DNA of 64,000 bases from Clostridium sp. DL-VIII (GCF_000230835.1 NZ_CM001240.1:653001-717000); one strand, 5' to 3'; shown: positions 27,413 through 39,705, numbered from the stretch's first letter. Notes: a model not told the origin generated them from the letters alone. Numbers and translations: made by a program.

Positions 27413-27523
27413 ATTTGTTTTTTACAGGTAAAGGATTTTGAGGATTTATATAGAAATATATAAATAATGGGAAAATTGTGAATATTTCCGTTAGTATATA
27501 TTTTAGGGAGGGTTATTGAAACT

Positions 27524-28690
27524 ATGATGAGATTTACATTACCAAGAGACATTTATTATGGAAAAGGATGCTTAGAACAATTGAAAACTCTTAAAGGCCA
27601 GAGAGCAGTATTAGCACTTGGTGGAGGTTCCATGAAAAAGTTTGGTTTTGTTGACAAGGCTTTAGAGTATTTAAAGGAAGCTGGAATAGAAGTCAAATTA
27701 ATCGAAGGAATAGAACCTGATCCATCAGTTGAAACAGTGCTTAAAGGCGCTGAAGTAATGAGAGATTTTAAACCTGACTGGATAATTGCTATGGGTGGAG
27801 GATCGCCTATAGATGCAGCAAAGGCGATGTGGGTATTCTATGAACATCCAGAAAAGACTTTTGATGATATAAAAGATCCCTTTACAATACCAGAGTTAAG
27901 AAGTAAGGCTAAATTTTTAGCAATACCATCAACAAGTGGTACTGCCACAGAAGTGACAGCATTTTCTGTAATCACAGATTATAAGACTGAAATAAAATAT
28001 CCTTTAGCTGATTTTAATATAACTCCAGATGTAGCAATAGTAGATTCAGAGTTAGCAGAAACAATGCCAGCTAAATTAACAGCGCATACAGGAATGGATG
28101 CTTTAACTCACGCAATTGAAGCGTATGTAGCCACATTACATTCACCATTTACTGATCCATTAGCTCTACAAGCTATTGAAATGATTAATGAATACTTGCT
28201 AAAATCTTATGACGGAGACAAGGATGCTAGAGAGCAAATGCACTATGCTCAATGTTTGGCGGGTATGGCATTTTCTAATGCATTACTAGGAATAACTCAT
28301 AGTATGGCTCATAAGACAGGAGCTGTATTCCATATACCTCATGGATGCGCAAATGCTATATATCTACCATATGTAATTGACTTTAACAAAAAAGCTGCCT
28401 TAGATAGATATGCGAAGATAGCTAAAAGATTAGGGTTAAGTGGTACAAGCGATGATGAGTTGGTAGACTCATTGACAAGTTTAATAAAGGAATTAAATAA
28501 GAAAATGGCAATTCCAAGCACATTAAAAGAATATGGAATTGATGAAGAGGAATTTAAAGCAAAAGTTGATTTGATTTCAGAAAGAGCAATTGGAGATGCT
28601 TGCACAGGTTCAAATCCAAGACAAATAAATAAGGATGAGATGAAGAAAATATTTGAGTGTGTATATTATGGAAACAAAGTCGAATTCTAA
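27524..28690 (+). CDS. adh: iron-containing alcohol dehydrogenase (butanol/ethanol type)
   Basis: 388 residues of the Fe-ADH family, like clostridial NADPH-dependent butanol dehydrogenases and the C-domain of AdhE. MRFTLPRDIYYGKGCLEQL, the cofactor-binding MGGGSPIDAAKAM, PSTSGTATEVTAFSV, and the metal ligands in GMDALTHAIEAY, HSMAHKTG and HIPHGCANAI are present. It reduces butyraldehyde or acetaldehyde, consuming NAD(P)H. It has its own GGGAGG site and lies 160 bp downstream of the hbd terminator with no Rex box visible. Confidence 0.92.
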   Translation: MMRFTLPRDIYYGKGCLEQLKTLKGQRAVLALGGGSMKKFGFVDKALEYLKEAGIEVKLIEGIEPDPSVETVLKGAEVMRDFKPDWIIAMGGGSPIDAAKAMWVFYEHPEKTFDDIKDPFTIPELRSKAKFLAIPSTSGTATEVTAFSVITDYKTEIKYPLADFNITPDVAIVDSELAETMPAKLTAHTGMDALTHAIEAYVATLHSPFTDPLALQAIEMINEYLLKSYDGDKDAREQMHYAQCLAGMAFSNALLGITHSMAHKTGAVFHIPHGCANAIYLPYVIDFNKKAALDRYAKIAKRLGLSGTSDDELVDSLTSLIKELNKKMAIPSTLKEYGIDEEEFKAKVDLISERAIGDACTGSNPRQINKDEMKKIFECVYYGNKVEF

Positions 28691-28705
28691 TAAATAATGT
28701 AATAA

Positions 28706-28757
28706 TGACTGAGACAGATTAATTGATAAGATTAACTCTGACCCAGTCAATTTTTTT
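28706..28757 (+). terminator. terminator after adh
   Basis: An imperfect hairpin (GACTGAGACAGATTAA against TTAACTCTGACCCAGTC) followed by TTTTTTT. Confidence 0.65.
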
Positions 28758-28846
28758 AGTTTATTTTTGATAAATTAGAAGGCGGAGATTCAGATTGAGT
28801 GATATAATATATTAAAGAATAATTATTTTCGATAGGAGAGATGAGA

Positions 28847-29251
28847 ATGTTAAAGGAAACAGCCATGAAATATTGGACAGAGGAATATGACTTAAATTGT
28901 GCAGAGTGTATTATGTATGCAGCTAACGAAGAATATAATTTAAATTTGTCAGAAGAAACACTAAAAGTTATGGCGGGTTTTGGAGGTGGAATGGCAACAG
29001 GAGACGTTTGTGGAGTTATAACTGGTTCCATTGGTGTAATAGGAGCAATGTTTACAGAGGTAAGTGGGCATAAGAGTCCAATTGTTAGAGAGATGACGAA
29101 AGAATTTATAAATAATTTTGGAGAAAAATTAGGACATACTAAATGTATAGATTTGAAAAAAGAATATAAAGATGTTAAAAAGTGCACACTAATGATCGAG
29201 ACAGGTGCTGAAATTTTAGAAAAGATAATTCTTAAGGAAAAACATAAGTAA
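28847..29251 (+). CDS. C_GCAxxG_C_C-type redox-like protein
   Basis: 134 residues from the ATG at 28847; the ATG at 28841 is only 2-3 nt from AGGAG and so is unlikely. The segments LNCAECIMYAANEEY, FGGGMATGDVCGVITGSIGVIG and HTKCIDLKK...CTLMIE match the layout of the C_GCAxxG_C_C family (putative redox proteins with conserved cysteines), although the GCA core reads GGMATGDVCG here. Function is unknown; electron transfer or metal binding is inferred from cysteines only. Confidence 0.7.
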   Translation: MLKETAMKYWTEEYDLNCAECIMYAANEEYNLNLSEETLKVMAGFGGGMATGDVCGVITGSIGVIGAMFTEVSGHKSPIVREMTKEFINNFGEKLGHTKCIDLKKEYKDVKKCTLMIETGAEILEKIILKEKHK

Positions 29252-29312
29252 ATAACTAGAACAGAATATCAAATTTAATATTCGCTTTAAATTTAAAAGG
29301 AGTAGTAATACA

Positions 29313-30242
29313 ATGGATTATAAAAATATAAAATTTTCTAAAGATCATGTGATAATAGAAGGCGTTAAGAATTTTAAACTTAAACATATATTTGAATGTG
29401 GACAAATTTTTAGATTTGAAGAGATAGAAGAGAATGATTTTATAGTCATTGCTTTTGGAAAATTAATTGAAGTAAAAGAAGAAGGAAATAATGTAATAAT
29501 TTATAATACAAATGAAGAAGAATTTAATAGAATTTGGTTAAGTTACTTCGATCTAAATAGAGATTACTCAGATATAAAGGAAGAGCTTTCAAAAGATGTT
29601 TTGCTTAAGCAGAGTATAGAATTTGGATATGGGGTAAGAGTATTGAATCAAGATCCATTTGAGATGCTTCTTAGCTTTATTATTTCAGCTAGAAATAATA
29701 TACCATCAATAAAAAAGACAGTAAATAAAATATCAGCTAAGTGGGGAAAAGAAATTAATTATAAAAATAAGGTCTATTATGCTTTTCCGAGCATATATGA
29801 AGTAAAAGATGCAACGTTAGAAGAAATACAAGAGACGGGAGCTTCTTTTAGGAGCAAGTATTTAATAGATACAATTAAAAACGTATATAATTCAGTGAAA
29901 GATGAAAACTTAAAATTGAACGAAGAAAATTCATATATTAAATATAATTTAGATTATATTAAAAGATTAAGTGATGATGAATGCCATGATGCACTTCAAG
30001 AATTTAAAGGAGTCGGTTCCAAAGTGGCAGATTGCATAATGCTATTTTCTATGGAAAAGACTTCAGCATTTCCAGTGGATGTATGGGTTAAGCGTGCAAT
30101 GATTCATTTCTATGGTGCAGAAGATTCATCATTAAATAAAATAAGAATTTTTGGAAGAAATAAATTTGGAAAATTATCTGGTTTTGCGCAACAATATTTA
30201 TTCTACTATGCGAGAGAGAACAAAATAAGTATTGATGATTAA
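29313..30242 (+). CDS. ogg: 8-oxoguanine DNA glycosylase
   Basis: 309 residues. The N-terminal OGG domain (ECGQIFRFEEIEENDF, IIYNTNEEEFNRIWLSYFDL) and the HhH-GPD domain with QEFKGVGSKVADCIMLFSMEKTSAFPVDVW carry the catalytic Lys (SKVADC) and Asp (PVDVW). It excises 8-oxoguanine and nicks the strand. Clostridium acetobutylicum also has an OGG gene beside its butyryl-CoA operon (recall), so the neighbourhood is conserved. Confidence 0.92.
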   Translation: MDYKNIKFSKDHVIIEGVKNFKLKHIFECGQIFRFEEIEENDFIVIAFGKLIEVKEEGNNVIIYNTNEEEFNRIWLSYFDLNRDYSDIKEELSKDVLLKQSIEFGYGVRVLNQDPFEMLLSFIISARNNIPSIKKTVNKISAKWGKEINYKNKVYYAFPSIYEVKDATLEEIQETGASFRSKYLIDTIKNVYNSVKDENLKLNEENSYIKYNLDYIKRLSDDECHDALQEFKGVGSKVADCIMLFSMEKTSAFPVDVWVKRAMIHFYGAEDSSLNKIRIFGRNKFGKLSGFAQQYLFYYARENKISIDD

Positions 30243-30268
30243 GTTGTTAAATATAATACTTTGAGTTA

Positions 30269-30322
30269 AGGCACTTGAAAATAAATAGCAATTTTGGACT
30301 TGTTATTTATTTTCAAGTGCCT
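30269..30322 (+). other. long 23-bp hairpin after ogg
   Basis: Arms 30269-30291 (AGGCACTTGAAAATAAATAGCA start) and 30300-30322 pair over 23 bp with one G-U; the loop is 8 nt. No T-run follows on either strand, so it is not a classic terminator, though it probably defines the 3' end or stability of the ogg message. Confidence 0.6.
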
Positions 30323-30532
30323 AAAATTATATGAAAATTGGTATAAGCAAAAGTCATGCTTATATTTTGAAAACTATATGAATATATCACAAATAGCAAA
30401 AGCTTTGTGAATATATTGACGAAGTTTAAGGCGATATATAATGGTAAATCGGCCTAATTTTTTGAGAAATGTCCGAATATACAGAAAATTACTTTAGAGT
30501 AAATAATTCAGAATATTTAAATTATATAAAAA

Positions 30533-30564
30533 TTGTTATAGTTTTAACAAGAGTATGGTATAAT
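30533..30564 (+). promoter_or_regulatory. Rex operator over the hydrogenase promoter
   Basis: TTGTTA-TAGTTT-TAACAA (30533-30550) is an exact Rex box. It directly abuts an extended -10 TGG-TATAAT (30556-30564), so bound Rex would cover the -35 region. The hydrogenase starts 55 bp downstream. Confidence 0.8.
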
Positions 30565-30618
30565 TATCTCATGCTATAATATGAAAGTAAAAAAATAATC
30601 ATAGGAGAGTGTATATTA

Positions 30619-32106
30619 ATGTTTCAATTTGAAAATCGACTTTTAAAGTTAAAGCATGAGGTTTTAACTAGAGTAGCAGTATTAGCTAAGGAAAATAAAA
30701 TAAGCAAGGAAGAGTTAGAAAAAGTCCCTTATGATATGATTCAAGGAGATATTCCAAATTATAGAGATACAATTGAGCAAGAAAGAGATGTAGTCTTAGA
30801 AAGAGCAAAACTTGCAGCAGGTTATAAGCCAAATGGTAAAAATGGACAAGAGTTAATTAATGTAGAAGATGAAAAACAAATTTTATATGTAATAGAAGAA
30901 GCATGTGATAGATGTCCAACAAAGAAATTTCAAGTTACTGATGCATGCAGAAATTGTGTTGCCCATAAATGTCAAAGTGCATGTAATTTTGGAGCAATTA
31001 CATATGTTGATGGCAAAGCGTATATTGATCCAGATAAATGTAAGGAATGTGGAATGTGTAAGAAGGCATGCCCATACGATGCTGTTGCAGAAGATATGAG
31101 ACCATGTAAAAAGTCATGTCCTACAGGTGCATTAAGCTATAATGCTGAAGATTTAAGAGCTGAAATTACTGAAAGTAAATGCGTAAATTGTGGTGCATGT
31201 ATGTCAGCATGTCCATTTGGAGCTATAGAAGATAAGAGTTCAATAGTTAAGATAGTTTATGATTTGATGAGCAAAGGTAATATATATGCTATGGTTGCAC
31301 CAGCAATAACTGGAGAATTTGGGCCAAAGATAACTTTTGGACAAGTTAAAAATGCAATCAAGGCAGTAGGATTTAAGGATATGATAGAAGTAGCATGTGG
31401 AGCAGATGCTGTTACTGTGCACGAAAGTAATGAGTTCGTGGAAAGAATGGAAAGAGGAGACAGCTACATGACAAATTCATGTTGTCCAGGTTTCCTTAGC
31501 TATATTGAAAAAATGATGCCAGATCAAGCAGAAAGAATTTCAGGAACTGTTTCACCTATGGTTGCTACAGGAAGATATATAAAATCTAAGGATAAGGATG
31601 CAAAGGTTGTATTTGTAGGGCCTTGTACTGCTAAAAAAGGTGAGGCGTTGATAGAATCAATAAAGGATTCTGTTGATTATGTATTGACTTTTGAAGAATT
31701 AGTGGCTTTATTTGATGCATTCGAAGTAGACCCAGCAAACTGTGAAGATATAGTAGTTGATGAAGCATCTATTTTTGGAAGAAATTTCGCTGTAGGTGGA
31801 GGATTAACTGCGGCTATAGAGAACTATGTTCAAGAAAAAGGTGTTAATATCGAATTTAAACCAGTCAAGGTTTCAGGTGGAGCTGAAATTAAGAAAACTA
31901 TGACTATGGCTAAAGTAGGAAAATTACCTGGAAACTTTATTGAAGGAATGATGTGTGAAGGTGGTTGCATAAATGGAGCAGCTAAAATTGTATCAGTAAT
32001 GAAAGCAAAAGCACCTTTCGCAAAGATAAATCAACAAACAACAATTAAGAGTGTGTTATCTAATAAAGCGTTAGAAGAATTCCATGATATAAATTTAGAA
32101 AGATAA
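30619..32106 (+). CDS. hydA: [FeFe] hydrogenase, group B-like
   Basis: 495 residues. N-terminal cysteine clusters (CDRC at 96-99, CRNC 110-113, CKECGMCKKAC 141-151, and CVNCGACMSAC 188-198) bind several FeS clusters. The H-cluster domain has L1 TNSCCPGF (Cys288/289), L2 GPCTAKK (Cys336) and L3 EGMMCEGGC (Cys446/450). GPCTAKK, instead of the usual MPCTAKK, and the ferredoxin layout without the N-terminal [2Fe-2S] domain point to group B (CpIII-like) enzymes. It should reduce protons with ferredoxin. It is under Rex control by the box upstream. Catalytic bias is unknown. Confidence 0.9.
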   Translation: MFQFENRLLKLKHEVLTRVAVLAKENKISKEELEKVPYDMIQGDIPNYRDTIEQERDVVLERAKLAAGYKPNGKNGQELINVEDEKQILYVIEEACDRCPTKKFQVTDACRNCVAHKCQSACNFGAITYVDGKAYIDPDKCKECGMCKKACPYDAVAEDMRPCKKSCPTGALSYNAEDLRAEITESKCVNCGACMSACPFGAIEDKSSIVKIVYDLMSKGNIYAMVAPAITGEFGPKITFGQVKNAIKAVGFKDMIEVACGADAVTVHESNEFVERMERGDSYMTNSCCPGFLSYIEKMMPDQAERISGTVSPMVATGRYIKSKDKDAKVVFVGPCTAKKGEALIESIKDSVDYVLTFEELVALFDAFEVDPANCEDIVVDEASIFGRNFAVGGGLTAAIENYVQEKGVNIEFKPVKVSGGAEIKKTMTMAKVGKLPGNFIEGMMCEGGCINGAAKIVSVMKAKAPFAKINQQTTIKSVLSNKALEEFHDINLER

Positions 32107-32141
32107 TACAATTTATAAGAAGTTTATATGGGAAGACTATA

Positions 32142-32238
32142 ATATATATGTTGCAATAATAAAATTACACTTAGTATGTTTATAAGCTGTGTAAATATCT
32201 AAATGTTAAATGTAGAAAATCAATTGCAACATATATAT
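32142..32238 (+). repeat. 97-bp terminal-inverted-repeat element, copy A
   Basis: ATATATATGTTGCAAT (32142-32157) and its exact reverse complement (32223-32238) bound a 97-bp non-coding element. The reverse complement of 56430-56526 matches it without gaps at 83 of 97 positions by my count. An inner TTACAC/GTGTAA pairing is possible. It lies 35 bp after hydA and before the hydA terminator. It could be a MITE-like element or a structured 3' RNA. Confidence 0.75.
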
Positions 32239-32313
32239 ATTAAAGCTTATAGATATGATAATATAATCTAAAACTTAGTTTTGAATATTTATAGTAATAA
32301 ATAATTAAAATTG

Positions 32314-32358
32314 AAGGTGTCTAAAAATAATTAAAGATTATTTTTAGACACCTTCCTT
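32314..32358 (+). terminator. strong intrinsic terminator after hydA
   Basis: Perfect 18-bp arms (32314-32331 and 32337-32354) with a 5-nt loop, then CCTTTTAT. The sequence 32359-32590 after it shows no gene. Confidence 0.88.
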
Positions 32359-32595
32359 TTATATGGAAGAACTGTGTTTTATGCTTGATTGGATGATTGT
32401 TTTTTTGATTTAACAGTTTGTTAAAGTTTTAGGGCTGATGTATTGATATGGCAGGTATAATGGCTAATTAGGAGATGAGAATTTAAAAAATAACTATAGA
32501 ATAAATAAAATGGAGAAAAATTAAGTAATTAAGACATATTTTAAGATAAAGAGTTATATTCGCTGAAAAGTGGGATATAATATTAGAAGTAATGT

Positions 32596-32658
32596 TTGAA
32601 TTATATGGGTATAAAGGATATTATAATTATGTTAGCACTCGACGATGATGAGTGCTAA
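32596..32658 (+). promoter_or_regulatory. groESL promoter with CIRCE operator
   Basis: TTGAAT (32596-32601), 17 bp, TATTAT (32619-32624; an overlapping TATAAT lies at 32622-32627). CIRCE follows as TTAGCACTC-N9-GAGTGCTAA (32632-32658), a perfect match, at the transcription start. HrcA repressor would bind here; hrcA is not in the window. Confidence 0.95.
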
Positions 32659-32702
32659 CAGAAAAAAGTAAAGATATTTTATATTTTTAAGGAGGGTTTT
32701 TC

Positions 32703-32987
32703 ATGAATATTAAACCACTTGGTGAAAGAGTAGTAATAAAAAAATTAGAGGCGGAAGAAAAGACTAAAAGTGGAATAGTCTTAACTGGCACTGCAAAGGA
32801 AAGACCACAAGAAGCAGAAGTGGTTGCAGTAGGTCCTGGAGCTATTGTAGATGGAAATAGAGTAGCGATGGAAGTAAAAGTTGGAGATAAAGTTTTATAT
32901 TCAAAATACGCTGGTACAGAAGTTAAAGTAGATGGAGACGAATATACTATATTAAAGCAAGATGATATATTAGCAATAGTTGAGTAA
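32703..32987 (+). CDS. groES: co-chaperonin GroES
   Basis: 94 residues. [45 protein letters not shown] with the mobile loop and [25 protein letters not shown] are standard GroES sequence. It caps GroEL during folding. An AAGGAGG site and the CIRCE promoter precede it; groEL follows 81 bp later. Confidence 0.97.
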   Translation: MNIKPLGERVVIKKLEAEEKTKSGIVLTGTAKERPQEAEVVAVGPGAIVDGNRVAMEVKVGDKVLYSKYAGTEVKVDGDEYTILKQDDILAIVE

Positions 32988-33065
32988 TTAATTTTTTATT
33001 ACAAGGCAATTTGAAAGTAAGAAATAAAAAGATATAAATAGCATATAAAAAGGAGAGTGTTATAA

Positions 33066-34694
<1,629 letters not shown>

Positions 34695-34722
34695 AATAAA
34701 AATACTATTAATATATCTAGTT

Positions 34723-34758
34723 AGAATAAGCAATTATTATAATTGCTTATTCTTTTTT
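34723..34758 (+). terminator. intrinsic terminator of groESL
   Basis: AGAATAAGCAATTA (34723-34736) and TAATTGCTTATTCT (34740-34753) followed by TTTTTTT. Confidence 0.9.
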
Positions 34759-34987
34759 TTGCATTAAATTAGAACATGTTAATAATAAGAAGCTGCAATA
34801 TAACAATTATTAGTTTGAGATAAATATTTCCCTGTAATATAGTAATTGAAAATAAAAGTTAAAATTTTATAAGGGTACTCAAGAGGGTATATCCTATAGT
34901 ATAGTGAAAAAAATATTCCAATATTTGTATACAAAATAGAAAAAAAAGGAATAATATTAATAAAAAACAATTACAAGGAGTAATATT

Positions 34988-35443
34988 ATGAAAAAAAGAA
35001 AGAAATTAATAATTAAGAAAAACAGTTTCAAAGAGTCAGTTAATAAGAAGAAAGAAGGATTTACATTAATCGAATTAATAGCAGTAATAGCTATTATAGG
35101 TATTTTAGCAGCTGCATTATTACCTAAAGTAAATGGATATATAAAAGAGGCTAAAAAGGTAAAAGTTGTGGATCAATGCAGGAAAGCTGTAATGGCGGTT
35201 GAATCTTATAATTTAGCTAGTAGTACGCCTATAGCTGACGGTTCAAATGTTAGTAGCATAAAGGCATCAACATCAGGGACATATAAGTACTTAGATGGTG
35301 ATATGCTAGATAAACTTCCTGGAACGACTACAATTACACAATGTTATGATATAGTGAATGGTGCAGAATTTGAGCTATCAGATAATACAGATGATTTAGA
35401 TACCTCATCTATTGTTGTTCAAAATACTAATACTAATACATAG
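34988..35443 (+). CDS. type IV pilin-like protein
   Basis: 151 residues. A long basic leader (about 23 residues) ends in the prepilin peptidase site KEG|FTLIELIAVIAIIGILAAALLP (shown with the cut), with the glutamate at position 5 of the mature protein and a hydrophobic helix. The rest has two cysteines (DQCRKAV and ITQCYD) that may form a disulfide loop, and a Thr/Asn-rich tail. No other pilus gene is near, so it is an orphan pilin or pseudopilin that must use assembly genes elsewhere. AAGGAG precedes the ATG. No terminator is obvious before the guaB promoter. Confidence 0.85.
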   Translation: MKKRKKLIIKKNSFKESVNKKKEGFTLIELIAVIAIIGILAAALLPKVNGYIKEAKKVKVVDQCRKAVMAVESYNLASSTPIADGSNVSSIKASTSGTYKYLDGDMLDKLPGTTTITQCYDIVNGAEFELSDNTDDLDTSSIVVQNTNTNT

Positions 35444-35572
35444 TAACTAATAATTTTAAAAATTTAGAGAGTATAAAGATGGAAAAGTAAAACGAGATAA
35501 ATATAAAAAACAACAAATTTTAACTTAATAATTATTTATAATTTTAATTTTGCAATTTTAATTTCAAATTTG

Positions 35573-35601
35573 TTGACTTTGACTTATACATACATTATAA
35601 T
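35573..35601 (+). promoter_or_regulatory. guaB promoter
   Basis: TTGACT (35573-35578), 17 bp, TATAAT (35596-35601). The start near 35608 leaves a leader of about 240 nt that contains the purine riboswitch. Confidence 0.75.
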
Positions 35602-35633
35602 AGTTTTAATTCAAAAACATAAAACATTTAAAA

Positions 35634-35771
35634 ACTTATATATACCTTGAATATGGCAAGGAGTATCTACCGGAAGCCGTAAATTTCCGACTATAAGTGA
35701 TATTGGTATAGGCTAAGTATAGACTTTTATTAGCATATTAACGTCACTTCTGAGGTTAATATGCTTTTTTT
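35634..35771 (+). promoter_or_regulatory. guanine-class purine riboswitch with terminator
   Basis: Aptamer 35634-35698: P1 arms ACTTATA (35634-35640) and TATAAGT (35692-35698), with the conserved ATATGGC, GAGTATCTACCGG, CCGTAAATTTCCGAC core. The nucleotide before the P1 3' strand is C (35691), the guanine-specific base; adenine switches have U. The expression platform is a terminator AGCATATTAAC/GTTAATATGCT (35732-35765) with a T-run. Guanine binding should stop transcription before guaB. Confidence 0.95.
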
Positions 35772-35817
35772 ATACCATAAAATATGCAAGATATAATTCA
35801 AGTTTAACTTAAAATGA

Positions 35818-37308
<1,491 letters not shown>

Positions 37309-37314
37309 TAATTA

Positions 37315-37363
37315 AATGCACAGTTTACAGCGAACGGCAAAATAAGCATGTGAACTGTGCATT
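37315..37363 (+). terminator. terminator-like hairpin after guaB
   Basis: AATGCACAGTTTACA (37315-37329) pairs with TGTGAACTGTGCATT (37349-37363) over 15 bp with one G-U. The tail is ACTTAATTT, so termination may be partial. Confidence 0.6.
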
Positions 37364-37507
37364 ACTTAATTTAGTTAAGTAAATCTATGAAATATTTTTC
37401 TTAAAGTTAAGATAATAATTTTTTATGTTGAAAATTGTTTTAATTTATTGATAAAAACTCATATTTAGTTAATAATAGAGATTATAAGAATAGTTTAGGA
37501 GGAAAAC

Positions 37508-39040
37508 ATGAAAAGAGATTTAGTTTTAGTTGTTGATTTTGGTGGACAATATAATCAATTAATAGCAAGAAGAGTAAGAGAATGCGGTGTATATTGCGAA
37601 ATTATCCCATATGATTATACTATAGAAAAAATAAAAGCTAAGAATCCTAAAGGTATAATATTTACAGGAGGACCTAATAGTGTTTATGGAGAAGATACTC
37701 CAACTGTAGAAAAAGAAGTTTTTGAATTAGGTGTACCGGTACTTGGAATATGTTATGGAGATCAATTAATGGCACATCTACTAGGTGGAAAAGTTGCTAC
37801 AGCTCCAGTAAGAGAATATGGTAAAACAAATGTGGTTTTAGACAATTCTTCTAAGTTATTTGATGGAATTGAAAAAGAAGGAATTGCTTGGATGAGTCAT
37901 ACTGATTACATATCAGAAGCACCTGAAGGGTTTAAAATAGTTGCACATACAGATGTTTGCCCAGTTGCAGCTATGGAAAATGAAGAAAAGAAACTTTATG
38001 GAGTTCAATTCCATGCAGAAGTAGAACATACTCAATTTGGTCAAAAAATGTTAGAAAACTTTATACACAATATTTGTGGTTTAGAAAATAGTTGGACTAT
38101 GGGATCTTTTGCGGAAGAAAAAATAAAAGAAATAAAGGAATTGGTAGGAGATAGAAAAGTGCTATGTGCTCTATCAGGTGGAGTTGATTCATCAGTTGCA
38201 GCGATGTTAGTACATAAAGCTATTGGACATAATTTAACTTGTATTTTCGTTGATCATGGTTTACTTAGAAAAGATGAAGGAGATACTGTTGAAAGAGTAT
38301 TTAAGAAGGAATTTGATATGAACATTAAGAGGGTTAATGTTGCAGATAGATTTCTTGGAAAACTTGCAGGAGTATCAGATCCAGAAAGAAAGAGAAAAAT
38401 TATTGGTGAAGAATTTATAAGAGTTTTTGAAGAAGAAGCTAAAAAGGTTGGTCAAATAGATTACCTTGTTCAAGGAACAATTTATCCAGACATAGTTGAA
38501 AGTGGAACTAAAACTTCAGCAACAATAAAATCTCATCATAATGTTGGTGGTCTTCCAGAAGATATGGACTTTGAACTTATAGAACCATTAAGAGAACTTT
38601 TTAAAGATGAAGTTAGAGCTGTGGGAGAAGAACTAGGAATTCCTCATAAATTAGTATGGAGACAACCATTCCCAGGTCCAGGACTTGCTATAAGAGTGTT
38701 AGGTGAAATAACAGAGGAAAAGCTTGAAATAGTGAGAGAGGCTGATGCTATTTTCAGAGAAGAAATTGCAAATGCAAATCTTGATGAAAGCATATGGCAA
38801 TACTTTGCATGTTTACCTAACATCAGATCAGTTGGAGTTATGGGAGATGAAAGAACATATTCTCATACAGTGGCATTAAGAGCGGTTACTTCAAGTGATG
38901 CAATGACTTCAGAATGGGCAAGAATCCCATATGAAATCTTAGATTTAGTAAGCAGAAGAATTGTAAATGAAGTTAAGGGAGTAAACAGAATTGTTTATGA
39001 CATAACTTCAAAACCACCAGCTACTATAGAGTGGGAATAA
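37508..39040 (+). CDS. guaA: GMP synthase (glutamine-hydrolysing)
   Basis: 510 residues. N-terminal class I amidotransferase (about 1-190; [20 protein letters not shown] with nucleophile Cys, [11 protein letters not shown] with His-Glu) and the ATP pyrophosphatase with the P-loop [14 protein letters not shown], then the dimerisation domain ending PPATIEWE. It converts XMP to GMP. It has AGGAGG but no riboswitch of its own. Confidence 0.97.
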   Translation: MKRDLVLVVDFGGQYNQLIARRVRECGVYCEIIPYDYTIEKIKAKNPKGIIFTGGPNSVYGEDTPTVEKEVFELGVPVLGICYGDQLMAHLLGGKVATAPVREYGKTNVVLDNSSKLFDGIEKEGIAWMSHTDYISEAPEGFKIVAHTDVCPVAAMENEEKKLYGVQFHAEVEHTQFGQKMLENFIHNICGLENSWTMGSFAEEKIKEIKELVGDRKVLCALSGGVDSSVAAMLVHKAIGHNLTCIFVDHGLLRKDEGDTVERVFKKEFDMNIKRVNVADRFLGKLAGVSDPERKRKIIGEEFIRVFEEEAKKVGQIDYLVQGTIYPDIVESGTKTSATIKSHHNVGGLPEDMDFELIEPLRELFKDEVRAVGEELGIPHKLVWRQPFPGPGLAIRVLGEITEEKLEIVREADAIFREEIANANLDESIWQYFACLPNIRSVGVMGDERTYSHTVALRAVTSSDAMTSEWARIPYEILDLVSRRIVNEVKGVNRIVYDITSKPPATIEWE

Positions 39041-39099
39041 GATTGAAAAGTTTAGAATAAAATATATTATAATTAGAAAAAATTCAACAAAGAAATTAT

Positions 39100-39142
39100 C
39101 AGCTTAGATATTATATGAAAAGTAATATCTAAGCTGTTTTTT
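39100..39142 (+). terminator. intrinsic terminator of guaA
   Basis: AGCTTAGATATTA (39101-39113) and TAATATCTAAGCT (39123-39135), plus a C-G pair, then TTTTTTAT. Confidence 0.9.
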
Positions 39143-39364
39143 ATGTAATGCCTTATAAATAAATGGCTTATATGTTATGAAACATAAAGAATAAAAAATC
39201 TTCTAATCGACATAAAGAATGTAAACGAAGCATATTTAAAATAATTACTAAATATAATTAATATATTTTCGATAATAATTACGTGAGAATAATAATTGGT
39301 TAATATGAAATGAAAAAAATGTAGAAATATATATATAATAAGGTGATTACAATGGGGGGATAAT

Positions 39365-39601
39365 ATGAAGCGGAAAATTACATTAAATAAGAGCAATAAT
39401 GAATATGTAAGTGGTAGATTAACTATTCCTGTAGCATTATTAGAAGCAATAGGAGTAAATGAAGAAAATAGGGAAGTGATTCTTAATCTAGATGGTAGCA
39501 GGTTAATAATAGAAAGGGCTGATGATGATACTTGTAAAGATTTATCAGAGGAAAACTGGACAGGAATTACGCAAGAAGAAAGAGATTATTTATTACGATA
39601 A
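39365..39601 (+). CDS. small AbrB/SpoVT-like DNA-binding protein
   Basis: 78 residues. The N-terminal half, SGRLTIPVALLEAIGVNEENREVILNLDGSRLIIER (about 16-51), fits the swapped-hairpin AbrB/MazE fold (strand, LTIP turn, helix, strand). The C-terminal part is acidic. It could be a transition-state regulator or an antitoxin; no toxin gene follows. Ribosome binding site GGGGGG, 5 nt from the ATG. Confidence 0.6.
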   Translation: MKRKITLNKSNNEYVSGRLTIPVALLEAIGVNEENREVILNLDGSRLIIERADDDTCKDLSEENWTGITQEERDYLLR

Positions 39602-39670
39602 AATTTACATATTTAATAATTCTTATTCGCAAGGAATTATATAGAAAATTGAATATAAGATTCATGAAAT

Positions 39671-39705
39671 AAAAGGACATTTACAGAAATGTAAGTGTCT
39701 TTTTT
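39671..39705 (+). terminator. intrinsic terminator
   Basis: GGACATTTACA and TGTAAGTGTC(T) pair with one G-U, flanked by A-run and TTTTTT, so it may work in both directions. Confidence 0.8.

Noticed and set aside
28706..28757. Riboswitch between adh and the C_GCAxxG gene
   Set aside because: The only structure is an imperfect hairpin followed by a T-run, which is adequately explained as a terminator.
39365..39601. Toxin-antitoxin pair at the AbrB-like gene
   Set aside because: There is no second ORF before the terminator at 39671, so no toxin partner is present.
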